Virus record (IMG/VR): IMGVR_UViG_3300010158_002705
Location: 1-61,314 of that record
Reading direction: 5' to 3' (one strand)
DNA length: 61,314 nucleotides
Source of the DNA: a virus
Shown here: one piece after another, positions 17,384-25,161 of the stretch
Position numbering within the stretch: the stretch's first letter is position 1
Layout: each line of letters starts with the position of its first letter
Program-made: the position numbers and the translations under genes
Notes under the pieces: model-generated
The model's input: the letters and a program-made list of their open reading frames with translations, nothing else
What the model was told of the DNA's origin: nothing
Database searches by the model: none

Positions 17384-17819
17384 ACGAGTTGGTCGAAAGT
17401 ATGTTCCTGTTTCTGAGTACGATAGCGACTATTTAGATAGTTTTGGAAAAGGTACACATATTGTAATGTGTTACCCAGGTGGCCAAAGCCGTAGATATAA
17501 TATAGATCCAGATTATGCTAGTTTGATTGCTGCCAGTCGAGTTGCACAAGATGCAATGACTAAGGCAATGCAAGAAGCAAGCGAACTGAAACCTCGACAA
17601 ACTCCAATTACTGAAGGTCAGCGTAAAGCCTGGAAAAAATTAGCCAAAGAGTTTGGTGATGACCTGTGTACATTACAGAGCGCCAGTGCCCACGATATTG
17701 CTGAAGCAGGAGTAAAAGCCATTCAAGAAGAAGCCCAAAAACTTCTTCAGAATGAAAGTGTGCGTAAAGCATATGATCATTTTATATTAATTTGTCAATT
17801 AACTAAACAAGTTGAGTAA
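17361..17819 (+). CDS. Conserved phage protein of unknown function
   Basis: The 152-residue product starts MTKKIYYERVGRKYVPVSEYD and has HIVMCYPGGQSRRYNIDPDYASLIAAS, followed by a helical C-terminal half. I do not know a function; the pattern recalls hypothetical proteins of T4-like phages. It is coupled by overlap to the zinc-finger-like gene. Confidence 0.6.
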   Translation: MTKKIYYERVGRKYVPVSEYDSDYLDSFGKGTHIVMCYPGGQSRRYNIDPDYASLIAASRVAQDAMTKAMQEASELKPRQTPITEGQRKAWKKLAKEFGDDLCTLQSASAHDIAEAGVKAIQEEAQKLLQNESVRKAYDHFILICQLTKQVE

Positions 17820-17933
17820 ATAATATATCTGGTAGGGGTAAATCTACATAGTAGATTGTTGCAGTGGGAGGCTGTAAGGCTAGGCGGAGGCACAACACGC
17901 CCTACGGAGTCCGTCACAAATTTAGAGATCATT
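17820..17933 (+). promoter_or_regulatory. Structured leader upstream of a FILKWS-family gene
   Basis: This intergenic stretch holds a perfect hairpin AATCTAC-ATA-GTAGATT (17841-17857), a bulged stem TAGGCG/CGCCCTA (17881-17904) and a palindrome ACGGA-G-TCCGT (17904-17914). The last closely matches a palindrome at 7779-7789. It is GC-richer than its surroundings. A regulatory leader RNA is likely; the class is unknown. Confidence 0.45.
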
Positions 17934-18236
17934 ATGAGCAAACCAATTGTACTGAGTCAAGAACAGTGGGAAAAACTAAAAAATCGTTTGACTAATGATT
18001 ATACACCTAGTGTAATGATGATCAGATGGAAGATGAAAGATGTGCTTGGTTTTACTGTGCGTGAACACGCAGAATGGTTTAACCAAGAAGTACATCTCAA
18101 GGATATTCACTACGGGACCAAATATTGTAGTCAAAGCATTCGTTTAGATTTTTATAATGAACCTAAACGTACAATGTTTATTCTCAAATATAGTGAATAT
18201 CTAGAAAATAAATCAACCAAAACAGTAGACTTATAA
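17934..18236 (+). CDS. FILKWS-family paralogue (solo member)
   Basis: The 100-residue product ends with DFYNEPKRTMFILKYS plus a 13-residue extension. Its C-terminal motif matches the family in the 24.5-28.2 kb array (F..x..D/R.(T)(M/L)F(I/L)L(K/R)(W/Y)S). The region before it, with HAEWFNQEV and Trp-rich pieces, is also comparable. The start at 17934 is chosen to exclude the structured leader. Function unknown. Confidence 0.65.
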   Translation: MSKPIVLSQEQWEKLKNRLTNDYTPSVMMIRWKMKDVLGFTVREHAEWFNQEVHLKDIHYGTKYCSQSIRLDFYNEPKRTMFILKYSEYLENKSTKTVDL

Positions 18237-18314
18237 CTATATTTGCTGTACAGTAAATATTGTTGAGTATTAACAAGACTTAATAAAATTTTAAAACTAA
18301 AGGAAAATTTAAAA

Positions 18315-18764
18315 ATGAAAAAAATCGCAATTGCATCTTTATTGGCTTTGGCCGCAATTTCTGCTTCAGCAGTTGAAGTTGGTGTAACAGCCGCTCGTGA
18401 CTACGCAGGCGCAGATCGTGATGCTTATGGTATCACCCTTGGACAAACTTTTGGTAAAGTTGGCGTAACTACTAGCTTTGACCGTGCTACTAAAGGCGCA
18501 AACAACCAAGACCGTTACACAGTAGTTGGCAGTTATGATGTTGCCAAGGTTGGTCCTGCTACTGTTGCTGTTAAGGCTGGCGGTGCATACTTGAACAACC
18601 AAACTAGTGCAGACGGCTACGCATTGCTAGTTGGTGCAGGTGTTAGCGTTCCAGTTGCTAGTAAAGTTAGCCTTGGCTTAGACTATACTCGTCAGTATGG
18701 TCAAGATCGTGTACAAGCACAAGACGGCAATCGTTTGACCGCCAGTGTTAAGTACGCATTCTAA
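18315..18764 (+). CDS. Outer-membrane beta-barrel protein with signal peptide
   Basis: The 149-residue product has a signal peptide (MKKIAIASLLALAAISASA, cleavage after ASA). It then has alternating hydrophobic beta strands (VEVGVTAARDY, YGITLGQTFGKVGVTTSF, LGLDYTRQYGQ) and ends in KYAF, the aromatic C-terminus of Bam-inserted barrels. Size fits an 8-strand barrel. It looks like a host-type protein expressed from the phage: AAAGGAAA ribosome site, own terminator. Roles such as receptor masking, superinfection exclusion or envelope stabilisation are inference. Confidence 0.8.
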   Translation: MKKIAIASLLALAAISASAVEVGVTAARDYAGADRDAYGITLGQTFGKVGVTTSFDRATKGANNQDRYTVVGSYDVAKVGPATVAVKAGGAYLNNQTSADGYALLVGAGVSVPVASKVSLGLDYTRQYGQDRVQAQDGNRLTASVKYAF

Positions 18765-18783
18765 TCATTTAGGATGATTCAAA

Positions 18784-18809
18784 GAAGGCTACTTGAGTGG
18801 CCTTTTTTG
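18784..18809 (+). terminator. Terminator after the outer-membrane protein gene
   Basis: GGCTAC-TTGA-GTGGCC stem with flanking AA/TT pairs, followed by TTTTTTGTT. It directly abuts the next promoter. Confidence 0.8.
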
Positions 18810-18838
18810 TTGACTACATTACTAGTCAATGCTATAAT
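18810..18838 (+). promoter_or_regulatory. Sigma70-like extended -10 promoter
   Basis: TTGACT (18810-18815), 17-nt spacer, TGC then TATAAT (18833-18838). The next start codon is at 18848, 9 nt downstream, so at most a couple of bases precede it in the mRNA. Confidence 0.8.
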
Positions 18839-18847
18839 ATCAGTAAT

Positions 18848-19012
18848 ATGAGTAATCACTTAGACTTAGAAACACGAACTTATACTGTAAACCTAAATGG
18901 TAATACAGTTCAATTTACCTTATACGGTGAAGAAGATGATTTGAATACATTGGATATGTTTATTACATTTTTAATGCAAGCCGCAAGAGACAACTTAGGA
19001 GACGATGAATGA
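18848..19012 (+). CDS. Small acidic phage protein
   Basis: The 54-residue product MSNHLDLETRTYTVNLNG... is acidic with two predicted strands and a C-terminal helix. The start at 18848 is chosen because upstream in-frame codons lie inside the promoter. The stop overlaps the next start as ATGA. No function recognised. Confidence 0.6.
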   Translation: MSNHLDLETRTYTVNLNGNTVQFTLYGEEDDLNTLDMFITFLMQAARDNLGDDE

Positions 19013-19398
19013 CAATGCATTTATGTGGCCCGGCACTTACTACAACTGGTAAAAAGAAGGGCAAGGTAAAATTTCGTAATGCAGATGAAGCTCGTAAGGC
19101 TCGAGAGCTTGACGCTAGTTGGAAAGAACTACAAAAGAAATGGGGTGTCGAAGAAGAAGCACGTAAACGTAAACGAGCATTATCGGCTGAAACACTAGTA
19201 TATGGGCTCGGTACTCCAGTTGGAAGAACTAATACACACCACATCCCCAGTCGAGATACTGGTGGGGTGGCAATATCAGCACCTACTAAAGTTTATACTG
19301 GTACTAAGGTAAAAGGCATTGCCACTATGCACAAGAGTAATGCTGTGCCAGTGTTTAGTGATGAAGAAGCAATTGATATTTCCAAGATGCGCCGCTAA
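19009..19398 (+). CDS. Conserved phage protein of unknown function
   Basis: The 129-residue basic product begins MTMHLCGPALTTTGKKKGKVKF, has a charged helix (ARELDASWKELQKKWGVEEEARKRK) and ends with TMHKSNAVPVFSDEEAIDISKMRR. I remember this pattern as a widespread conserved phage hypothetical. It is coupled to the upstream gene by ATGA overlap. Confidence 0.65.
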   Translation: MTMHLCGPALTTTGKKKGKVKFRNADEARKARELDASWKELQKKWGVEEEARKRKRALSAETLVYGLGTPVGRTNTHHIPSRDTGGVAISAPTKVYTGTKVKGIATMHKSNAVPVFSDEEAIDISKMRR

Positions 19399-19414
19399 AC
19401 ATAATAAATACCTT

Positions 19415-20446
19415 ATGAAACCAACATTAAATGATAAACTCATTGCCTATATAACACTGCTCAGTGGATTGGCACTTTCGATTGTAGCTGAATATTATAG
19501 TATTGCGGGGTTAACTGCCATATTTGCGGCTGCTGTAATTCCCACAATTATTATGGGCATCACCCTGGGACTTGGTAAAATTGTTGCCACAGTTTGGGTT
19601 AAACAAAATTGGAAAACTGCTCCTTGGACAATTAAAAGCTATCTATGTATAGCAATCGTATTGCTAATGCTGATTACCAGTATGGGAACATTTGGTTTCC
19701 TAAGCAAAGCACACAGTGATCAAACATTAGTGAGTGGTGACGTACAAAGTAAGGTAGCAGTATATGACGAGAAAATTAAAACAGCCCGTGAAAATGTTGA
19801 AGCCAACCGTAAACAACTTAAACAAATGGATGAGGCTGTTGACCAAATCATGGGTCGAAGTACAGATGAAAAGGGTGCGGACAAAGCAAATGCTGTGCGT
19901 AAATCACAACAACGCGATCGTGCAAATCTTGCCAAAGACATCGAAGCCAACCAGAAGCTTATTAGTGATCTTAATGACGAAGCCGCGCCAATTCGTGCAG
20001 AAATACGAAAAGTTGAAGCAGAAGTAGGCCCAGTCAAATATTTGGCAGCATTTGTCTATGGCAATACAGATCCCGATGTATTAGAACGTTCAGTAACTTG
20101 GATTATCGTACTAATCATATTTGTATTTGATCCACTAGCATTAATGTTGCTTATTGCCAGTCAAATTAGTTTCCAACAAATTAAAAAAGCCAGTGGTGGT
20201 GTTATTATAGACCAGGACGGTACCATCATTGGATTAAAGGGCACGGAGGGTGACAGCCCTAGAGGGACCAAAGAAGTCGTAGACCCAAAGCCGCCTACTG
20301 TCACAACACCTGTACCAATTGTACCCACTGCAGAAAGTAGGATTGTTCGAACAAAGGTGTTTCCTAAACCTACCATAGAAGGATATGTTCAAAACGAAGA
20401 ACAGTCGACAAGCAATTTATGGAAAAAAGTAACTGGTAAAAATTAA
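19415..20446 (+). CDS. Membrane protein with long periplasmic/cytoplasmic coiled coil
   Basis: The 343-residue product has three N-terminal hydrophobic segments (about 9-25, 28-58 and 73-95). A long charged coiled coil follows (about 100-205, KIKTARENVEANRKQLKQ), then a further membrane segment (about 228-252, WIIVLIIFVFDPLALMLLIAS) and a Pro/Thr-rich tail. I recall similar proteins in T4-like phages with unknown function. The start at 19415 lies 4 nt after a TAAATA late element, so the late mRNA is probably leaderless. Confidence 0.7.
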   Translation: MKPTLNDKLIAYITLLSGLALSIVAEYYSIAGLTAIFAAAVIPTIIMGITLGLGKIVATVWVKQNWKTAPWTIKSYLCIAIVLLMLITSMGTFGFLSKAHSDQTLVSGDVQSKVAVYDEKIKTARENVEANRKQLKQMDEAVDQIMGRSTDEKGADKANAVRKSQQRDRANLAKDIEANQKLISDLNDEAAPIRAEIRKVEAEVGPVKYLAAFVYGNTDPDVLERSVTWIIVLIIFVFDPLALMLLIASQISFQQIKKASGGVIIDQDGTIIGLKGTEGDSPRGTKEVVDPKPPTVTTPVPIVPTAESRIVRTKVFPKPTIEGYVQNEEQSTSNLWKKVTGKN

Positions 20447-20841
20447 TGCAAGGTAAATTAACACTAATAACGCCGCCCGATATATACGAGAATAGCAATT
20501 TAAGTATTTTTTTTATACATTTAACAGACGAAGAACAAGACGCAGTAAGTCAATGGTTTTTCAATAATAATATTCCTGGTGATATAAACTTGTATTTGTA
20601 TAATGGGGAATCAAATGTGTCCTGGTTTTTATACGCACTTGGTCGTAGCGACTATAAGTATATTAACATAGATTGTGTAAATTATATTACACAATCACTA
20701 GCAGGTTACGTATTAGGCAAAGGTGACACTTATTATAAAACCAGTGATGCAAATATTGCTGAAGTATATAGTCATATCAATTCCAAATCCGTAACTAATG
20801 TTGAACAGTTTTTAGAAAGCATACTAAGTGAGCAAAAATAA
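20446..20841 (+). CDS. Conserved T4-like phage protein of unknown function
   Basis: The 131-residue product begins MQGKLTLITPPDIYENSN and contains ALGRSDYKYINIDCVNYI and AEVYSHINSKSVTNVEQFLE. I remember this as a conserved hypothetical in T4-like cyanophages. It is joined to its neighbours by one-base and 14-base overlaps, placing it in one operon with clpX. Confidence 0.65.
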   Translation: MQGKLTLITPPDIYENSNLSIFFIHLTDEEQDAVSQWFFNNNIPGDINLYLYNGESNVSWFLYALGRSDYKYINIDCVNYITQSLAGYVLGKGDTYYKTSDANIAEVYSHINSKSVTNVEQFLESILSEQK

Positions 20842-22063
20842 CATATCCAACCAGTGCTGCGATTTCTGTGGCAAAAGTAAAGAAGATGTTGAAAAATTAA
20901 TAGTGGGTGATCAAGCCGCCATTTGTAATGACTGTATCACACTCTGTGTAGATATATTAGATGATGAAAAATTCAAAAAAGTATCTGATTCAACCAATAA
21001 ATTAAATCCATCTGCTATCAAAGATTATTTGGACGAATATGTTATTGGACAGGAAGATGCTAAAATTAGTTTAAGTGTTGCTGTTAGTCAACATTTTAAA
21101 CGAATCAATAACCCCAGTAAAGATATTCAATTAGAAAAGACTAATATGTTATTATTAGGCCCCACTGGCTGTGGCAAAACTATGATGGTACGTAAGATTG
21201 CGGAATATTTAGATTTGCCTTTTGCCATTTGTGATGCTACTGGCATTACAGAAGCCGGATATGTAGGTGATGATGTAGAAAGTATTTTATTACGCCTACT
21301 TAATGCCGCAGATGGCGATCTTGAAAAAGCACAATGTGGCATTGTCTACATTGATGAAATTGACAAGATTGCACGTAAAGGTGAAAGCACTAGTATTAGC
21401 CGAGACGTCAGCGGAGAAGGTGTACAGCAGGCACTGCTAAAAATGATTGAGGGTAGCGTAATGCGAGTGCCCTATAGTGGAAAGAGAAAACATCCTGGCA
21501 GTGATATGCAGGAAGTAGACACCCGCGGCATACTATTCATTTGTGGCGGTGCATTTGTGGGAATGGACAAAATAGTTGAAAAACGATTGAACCATCGCAG
21601 TGTTGGGTTTCACAGTACTCTCAAAAAGAAAGACGAAATAACAGATCTTTACAGTTTAGTATCAACTAAAGATATTATTCAGTTTGGTTTTATTCCCGAA
21701 TTTATTGGTCGATTTGGCCTTATTGCCAATGTTACTGAATTAGCTGTGGAAGATTTGGTACGGGTTCTTAAAGAGCCTAAAAACAGTTTGATTCGTCAGT
21801 ATCAATACATTTTTGAATTAGATGGTATTGAATTAATATTTGAAGATACTGCATTAACACATATTGCAGAACGCGCCAAGGAACTCAAAACTAACGCTCG
21901 CGGACTCAAAAATATTATTGAAAAAACATTACTTCCATATCAATTTGATGCTATGAATTTAGTATCACGCGGTCTTAATCAAATTAGGATAACTAAAGAT
22001 ACTATAGCTGGGAATAGTCCAGCTATAATGATTTTTGATAAAACCGTAAATGAGAAAAAATAA
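20828..22063 (+). CDS. clpX: ClpX-like AAA+ unfoldase
   Basis: The 411-residue product has the ClpX layout. An N-terminal zinc-binding domain (CCDFCGKSK...ICNDCITLC) is followed by Walker A GPTGCGKT, pore loop GYVGD, Walker B YIDEIDKI and sensor regions [11 protein letters not shown] and ARGLKNIIE. The ClpP-docking loop reads VGF, close to the IGF of E. coli, so it may still pair with host ClpP. Length is near the cellular enzyme (about 420). The start is GTG at 20828 within the previous gene. A phage-encoded unfoldase could redirect host proteolysis or remodel phage assemblies. Confidence 0.92.
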   Translation: MSKNNISNQCCDFCGKSKEDVEKLIVGDQAAICNDCITLCVDILDDEKFKKVSDSTNKLNPSAIKDYLDEYVIGQEDAKISLSVAVSQHFKRINNPSKDIQLEKTNMLLLGPTGCGKTMMVRKIAEYLDLPFAICDATGITEAGYVGDDVESILLRLLNAADGDLEKAQCGIVYIDEIDKIARKGESTSISRDVSGEGVQQALLKMIEGSVMRVPYSGKRKHPGSDMQEVDTRGILFICGGAFVGMDKIVEKRLNHRSVGFHSTLKKKDEITDLYSLVSTKDIIQFGFIPEFIGRFGLIANVTELAVEDLVRVLKEPKNSLIRQYQYIFELDGIELIFEDTALTHIAERAKELKTNARGLKNIIEKTLLPYQFDAMNLVSRGLNQIRITKDTIAGNSPAIMIFDKTVNEKK

Positions 22064-22283
22064 AATATTCAAAGGAAATTCTGTTTTAGTAGGTGATATG
22101 CCACTTAATGTGGCCTTGCGCAAATTTAAACAAAAAGTTGACGATAGTGGTAAACTAGAAGATGTTAAAAAACATATGTTCTTTGAAAAACCAACCACTA
22201 CTAGAAAGCGCAAGAAGGGCGCAGCTGCCGCCCGCTGGAAAAAGAAACTCCAAGAACAACAATTACCCAAAAAACTGTATTGA
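22050..22283 (+). CDS. rpsU: Ribosomal protein bS21 homologue
   Basis: The 77-residue product aligns by eye with bS21: VALRKFKQKVDDSGKLEDVKK, then the FEKPTTTRKRKK signature, a basic Ala/Lys/Arg helix and terminal LY. bS21 sits near the anti-Shine-Dalgarno region of the 30S subunit and affects initiation. Phage bS21 copies are known from large environmental phages. It overlaps the end of clpX by 14 bp, so it is co-translated. Exchange into host ribosomes to favour phage mRNAs is inference. Confidence 0.9.
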   Translation: MRKNKIFKGNSVLVGDMPLNVALRKFKQKVDDSGKLEDVKKHMFFEKPTTTRKRKKGAAAARWKKKLQEQQLPKKLY

Positions 22284-22308
22284 CAACAATTCTTTTATAT
22301 GCTATAAT
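22280..22308 (+). promoter_or_regulatory. Sigma70-like extended -10 promoter
   Basis: TTGACA (22280-22285), 17-nt spacer, TGC then TATAAT (22303-22308); perfect consensus. The downstream gene keeps a 5' leader with an AGGAAG site. Confidence 0.85.
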
Positions 22309-22330
22309 ATAGTTTTATAGGAAGAATAAT

Positions 22331-22855
22331 ATGTCAAAAGCATTGATGGTGGACTTGGAAACAATGGCCACTGGTCCAAACGCAACTGTACTAACACTAG
22401 GTGCAGTACATTTTAATCCCTACGGAAATGGCTATGGTGACAAGATTTATTTCCGTATCAATATTGATGAACAAGAAGGTCGGGATATAGATCCAGTTAC
22501 ACTTGAATGGTGGAGCAAGCAAGATCCTGCCATTATGGAAGAAGCGTTTAGTCCAGATGACCGTGTTCCACTGATTGAAGCAGTCGATCGTTTCCATAAA
22601 TTTGCTTGGGGATGTTCAACATTTTGGAGTCACGGCGCAACATTCGACTTGGTGATATTAGAAAACTTGTACCGCCAAGTTGGTAAGCCACTTCCTTGGA
22701 ACTTTTGGCAACTACGCGATACCCGCACATTGTTTGATTTGGGACTTGATCCTGATATGCCACAAGGTGGAAAACACGATGCATTGCAGGATGCTATTCG
22801 ACAGGCAGTGGGTGTGCAAAACATTTACGCTAAACTTGGAATTAAAGAACGATGA
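22331..22855 (+). CDS. DnaQ-fold 3'-5' exonuclease, DexA-like
   Basis: The 174-residue product has the DEDD signature: D8-L-E10 (VDLETMA), SHGATFDLVILE for motif II, and KHDALQDAIRQ for motif III with His/Asp (DEDDh type). Length and motif spacing resemble T4 DexA and related 3'-5' exoribonuclease Rv2179c-like proteins. It likely trims or degrades nucleic acid during infection. A strong promoter precedes it; its stop overlaps the next start. Confidence 0.82.
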   Translation: MSKALMVDLETMATGPNATVLTLGAVHFNPYGNGYGDKIYFRINIDEQEGRDIDPVTLEWWSKQDPAIMEEAFSPDDRVPLIEAVDRFHKFAWGCSTFWSHGATFDLVILENLYRQVGKPLPWNFWQLRDTRTLFDLGLDPDMPQGGKHDALQDAIRQAVGVQNIYAKLGIKER

Positions 22856-23124
22856 TCTATCTTAGTTTTGGATTAAGTAATCCCTGGGGTAAGCCCTTTG
22901 CTAACTTGTGGAATAGGTCAGGAATGATCACTAAACATAAAGCGTGGGAAGCAGAACTGTTACGAACTCGAGAACTGGTCGGATTTCATTTTAGTTACAC
23001 TGCACGGCAAAGCCACGCCGGCCTAAATTTAGAACTAGGATTATTTGGCTATAGTATATCGTTTCAAATTTATGATACACGGCATTGGGATCACAACACA
23101 AACACTTGGGAAGCATATGATTGA
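22852..23124 (+). CDS. Conserved small phage protein of unknown function
   Basis: The 90-residue product MIYLSFGLSNPWGKPFANLW... contains FHFSYTARQSHAGLNLELGLFGYSISF and a Trp/His-rich end (DTRHWDHNTNTW). I remember this as a widespread phage hypothetical. It is coupled upstream by ATGA and downstream by an 8-bp overlap. Confidence 0.65.
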   Translation: MIYLSFGLSNPWGKPFANLWNRSGMITKHKAWEAELLRTRELVGFHFSYTARQSHAGLNLELGLFGYSISFQIYDTRHWDHNTNTWEAYD

Positions 23125-23512
23125 TTGTTTAATTTTAGGTGATAGTATTGCAGTAGGCACACATCAGTTTAAACCTGAATGTGCGGCCTACGCTCGTGGT
23201 GGATGGAATACTTGGCAATGGAACAAAGATTATCTAAAGAATGATCTAACTGCTAATACTGTGATTATCAGTTTAGGCAGCAATGACCATAAGGGTGTTA
23301 AAACTCGTCAGGAGTTGGAAACTATGAGGGCAAAAGTTAAAGGCAGCAGAGTGTTTTGGATCTTGCCTGCTATCAAACCCAATATTCAAGATATTGTGCG
23401 AGAGATTGCTGCCGAGCACGGAGATACTGTATTACCAATTTCTCGTTTACAACCAGATGGCGTTCACCCTAGTTGGGCTGGATATAAAGATATTGCAGAA
23501 AGGACAAAGTAA
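23117..23512 (+). CDS. SGNH/GDSL hydrolase
   Basis: The 131-residue product has block I LGDSIAVG (Ser10 nucleophile), block III LGSNDHKG and block V DGVHPSWAGY (Asp/His), the signature of SGNH hydrolases. It is short but complete in motifs. Such enzymes remove acetyl or acyl groups from glycans or lipids. The start at 23117 is chosen by overlap with the preceding stop. No signal peptide is visible. Confidence 0.8.
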   Translation: MIDCLILGDSIAVGTHQFKPECAAYARGGWNTWQWNKDYLKNDLTANTVIISLGSNDHKGVKTRQELETMRAKVKGSRVFWILPAIKPNIQDIVREIAAEHGDTVLPISRLQPDGVHPSWAGYKDIAERTK

Positions 23513-23760
23513 TGGCAAGCCAAACTGATTATTTTAACAAGATAGGTTACCAACCAAAATACTGGATTGGTGATCGTGTATTTGGCAAGTGGAACAAGAT
23601 TCCATTTATAGGTACTGTGGGTAATGATACGATAATTAACGAAATAGAAGGTCCTAGGATTTCAATCCACTTGGATCTGCCAATCAAGTTTAAAGATGCT
23701 ATTCATAATATCATCATTGTCAAACACAAAGATATTAAGAAACTAACTGTTATTGATTAA
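23512..23760 (+). CDS. Small phage protein of unknown function
   Basis: The 82-residue product starts MASQTDYFNKIGYQPKYWIGDRVFGKWNKIPFIGTVG, a beta-rich pattern reminiscent of small SH3-like barrels, with no defining motif. The ATG shares one base with the upstream stop. Convergent with the DUF454-like gene. Confidence 0.6.
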   Translation: MASQTDYFNKIGYQPKYWIGDRVFGKWNKIPFIGTVGNDTIINEIEGPRISIHLDLPIKFKDAIHNIIIVKHKDIKKLTVID

Positions 23761-23761
23761 G

Positions 23762-24181
23762 TTATTTGAACCAACCTAGTTTTTCACCAGCGGCTTTTCT
23801 GCGTTCTGCTTCTTCTTTACTGCCTGGCAAGCGACTTGCCCATAGTATAATAAGTGCAAAAAATATGCCTAATCCTAGGCATAGTCGCCAATTACCGGTA
23901 CGCCAGTAAATTAGAATCAAACTAAAGTCCATACTAGCAAACATTGCCCACTTGGCAAGTGTGGGGAACACACGACCTTCTCCCCAGTTCTTAATAAAGG
24001 GACCGAAAAGTTTATGGTTCAACATATAATCGTGAAACTTTTTACTGCTTTTGCTAAAGCACCAAGTGGCTAAAAGCGCAGGTGTACTCCAAGGCAATCC
24101 TGGAACAAAAGTTCCTAAGTAGGCAATACCTAAAAATACAATTCCGAGGCTAAACCAAAGTGCTTTTTTAATCTTATTCAT
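23762..24181 (-). CDS. DUF454/YbaN-like inner-membrane protein
   Basis: The 139-residue product has the DUF454 pattern: LGIAYLGTFVPGLPWSTPALL in the first hydrophobic segment, then FSKSSKKFHDYMLNHKLFGP and further hydrophobic segments (about 70-90 and 95-115). The family is common in proteobacterial inner membranes and has no established role. The start at 24181 is chosen because AAAGG lies 6-7 nt before it. A host-derived membrane gene in a phage is notable. It overlaps the upstream gene slightly. Confidence 0.75.
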   Translation of the reverse strand: MNKIKKALWFSLGIVFLGIAYLGTFVPGLPWSTPALLATWCFSKSSKKFHDYMLNHKLFGPFIKNWGEGRVFPTLAKWAMFASMDFSLILIYWRTGNWRLCLGLGIFFALIILWASRLPGSKEEAERRKAAGEKLGWFK

Positions 24182-24449
24182 CGTCATCCTTTATGTGGTC
24201 TGCTTTTGGACCTACTGTTTTCATTTTTTCAAAATACGCTACTTTACTCTGCTCCAATGCATCTAAGTCAACGGGAACATTTCTTATTTCTTGTAATATA
24301 GGATGTAGCAACTTGTTCATGAAACTTCGAGAAAATGCTTCTAAAACTTGATCAATATCTTCGCCCCGGGCTATTCGCTTATGCGCTTTTTTGATTTCTT
24401 CAGCGTGTGCTTGTTCAACCCATTCTGAGTATTGATCTTTGGATTCCAT
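24174..24449 (-). CDS. Small acidic helical phage protein
   Basis: The 91-residue product MESKDQYSEWVEQAHAEEIKKAHKRIARGEDIDQVLEAF... has a helix pair and NKLLHPILQEIRNVP, a pattern I know from T4-like cyanophage hypotheticals. The start at 24449 lies 5 nt after a minus-strand -10 box (TACAAT), so the transcript is probably leaderless. Its end overlaps the membrane protein gene. Confidence 0.65.
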   Translation of the reverse strand: MESKDQYSEWVEQAHAEEIKKAHKRIARGEDIDQVLEAFSRSFMNKLLHPILQEIRNVPVDLDALEQSKVAYFEKMKTVGPKADHIKDDDE

Positions 24450-24454
24450 TCTAT

Positions 24455-24483
24455 ATTGTAGCATACTATTTACAGGAAATCAA
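24455..24483 (-). promoter_or_regulatory. Minus-strand sigma70-like promoter, leaderless
   Basis: On the minus strand: TTGATT (24483-24478), 17-nt spacer ending in TGC, TACAAT (24460-24455), then five bases and ATG at 24449. The -35 box is separated by one base from the -35 of the divergent plus-strand promoter. Confidence 0.75.
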
Positions 24484-24484
24484 C

Positions 24485-24513
24485 TTGACTTTTTGTTATC
24501 GTGGGTGTATAAT
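24485..24513 (+). promoter_or_regulatory. Plus-strand sigma70-like promoter, leaderless
   Basis: TTGACT (24485-24490), 17-nt spacer, TATAAT (24508-24513), then ATG at 24520 (6 nt later; another in-frame ATG at 24514). It is back to back with the promoter at 24455-24483. Confidence 0.8.
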
Positions 24514-24519
24514 ATGGGT

Positions 24520-24780
24520 ATGAAACTTAACAAAATTGATGGAAGAATGAATGGACACGGTGTGTTCAAACACTATGTCAATCTCACATCTGCACAGAAA
24601 TTTTCTGATATTCGTAAATGGTGTTGGGAACAGTTTGGTCCAAGCGACGATTTAGAATTCTTTTATAAACTTACAGATCCCAACATCAAGTGGAGTTGGG
24701 TCAATGACAAATATACAATGAGAATTTATTTGGCCTCAGACGCAGAAGCACAGTGGTTCTTATTGAAATGGGGCTCTTGA
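24520..24780 (+). CDS. FILKWS-family paralogue 1
   Basis: The 86-residue product MKLNKIDGRMNGHGVFKHYVN... ends with YLASDAEAQWFLLKWGS, matching the shared C-terminal motif of the array. It also has KWCWEQFG, like the WC/WxxxxFG segments of other members. Start at 24520 (or 24514) is dictated by the promoter. Its stop lies inside the next promoter. Function unknown. Confidence 0.65.
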   Translation: MKLNKIDGRMNGHGVFKHYVNLTSAQKFSDIRKWCWEQFGPSDDLEFFYKLTDPNIKWSWVNDKYTMRIYLASDAEAQWFLLKWGS

Positions 24781-24805
24781 CAAACAGTCAAATTTATTGT
24801 ATAAT
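24777..24805 (+). promoter_or_regulatory. Sigma70-like consensus promoter, leaderless
   Basis: TTGACA (24777-24782), 17-nt spacer, TATAAT (24800-24805); ATG at 24811 is 5 nt after the -10. The -35 overlaps the stop codon of the preceding gene. Confidence 0.85.
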
Positions 24806-24810
24806 GCACT

Positions 24811-25161
24811 ATGACAACAAATGCTTTTATTTTTTCGTGGGACCAATTGGGTATCGAATCAATCGTGCCAATTAGTCAGTACGAACTTCACGAAAAACAG
24901 CAACTTATCAATATACTGAGTGAGAAACGTACACAAAAAAATCCCTTGGATGGAATTTTGAGAAGTTTGATGTTGCGGGCCAGATTTAATCCGCAACGGC
25001 ATTATGAAATCTATGCCATTGATTGTGATGCTAGTTTGGACGAAGCATTTTGGCGTGAACAGTGGGAAGAGTATCCACAAGAAACTGCGGAACTGATTAG
25101 GGACCGTGGACACAAATTATACAGTGACAGAGCAAGTGCAGATAGGATAAAGATAATATGA
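24811..25161 (+). CDS. Conserved T4-like phage protein of unknown function
   Basis: The 116-residue product begins MTTNAFIFSWDQLGIESIVPI and has SLMLRARFNPQRHYEIYAIDCD and DRGHKLYSDR. I recall this as a conserved protein of T4-related phages without known role. The consensus promoter just upstream suggests early expression from a leaderless mRNA. It overlaps the next gene by 4 bp. Confidence 0.7.
   Translation: MTTNAFIFSWDQLGIESIVPISQYELHEKQQLINILSEKRTQKNPLDGILRSLMLRARFNPQRHYEIYAIDCDASLDEAFWREQWEEYPQETAELIRDRGHKLYSDRASADRIKII

Noticed and set aside
19319-19414. Upstream extension of the membrane coiled-coil protein
   Set aside because: It overlaps a conserved coding region in another frame, and ATG 19415 sits right after a late promoter element and starts the first membrane segment correctly.
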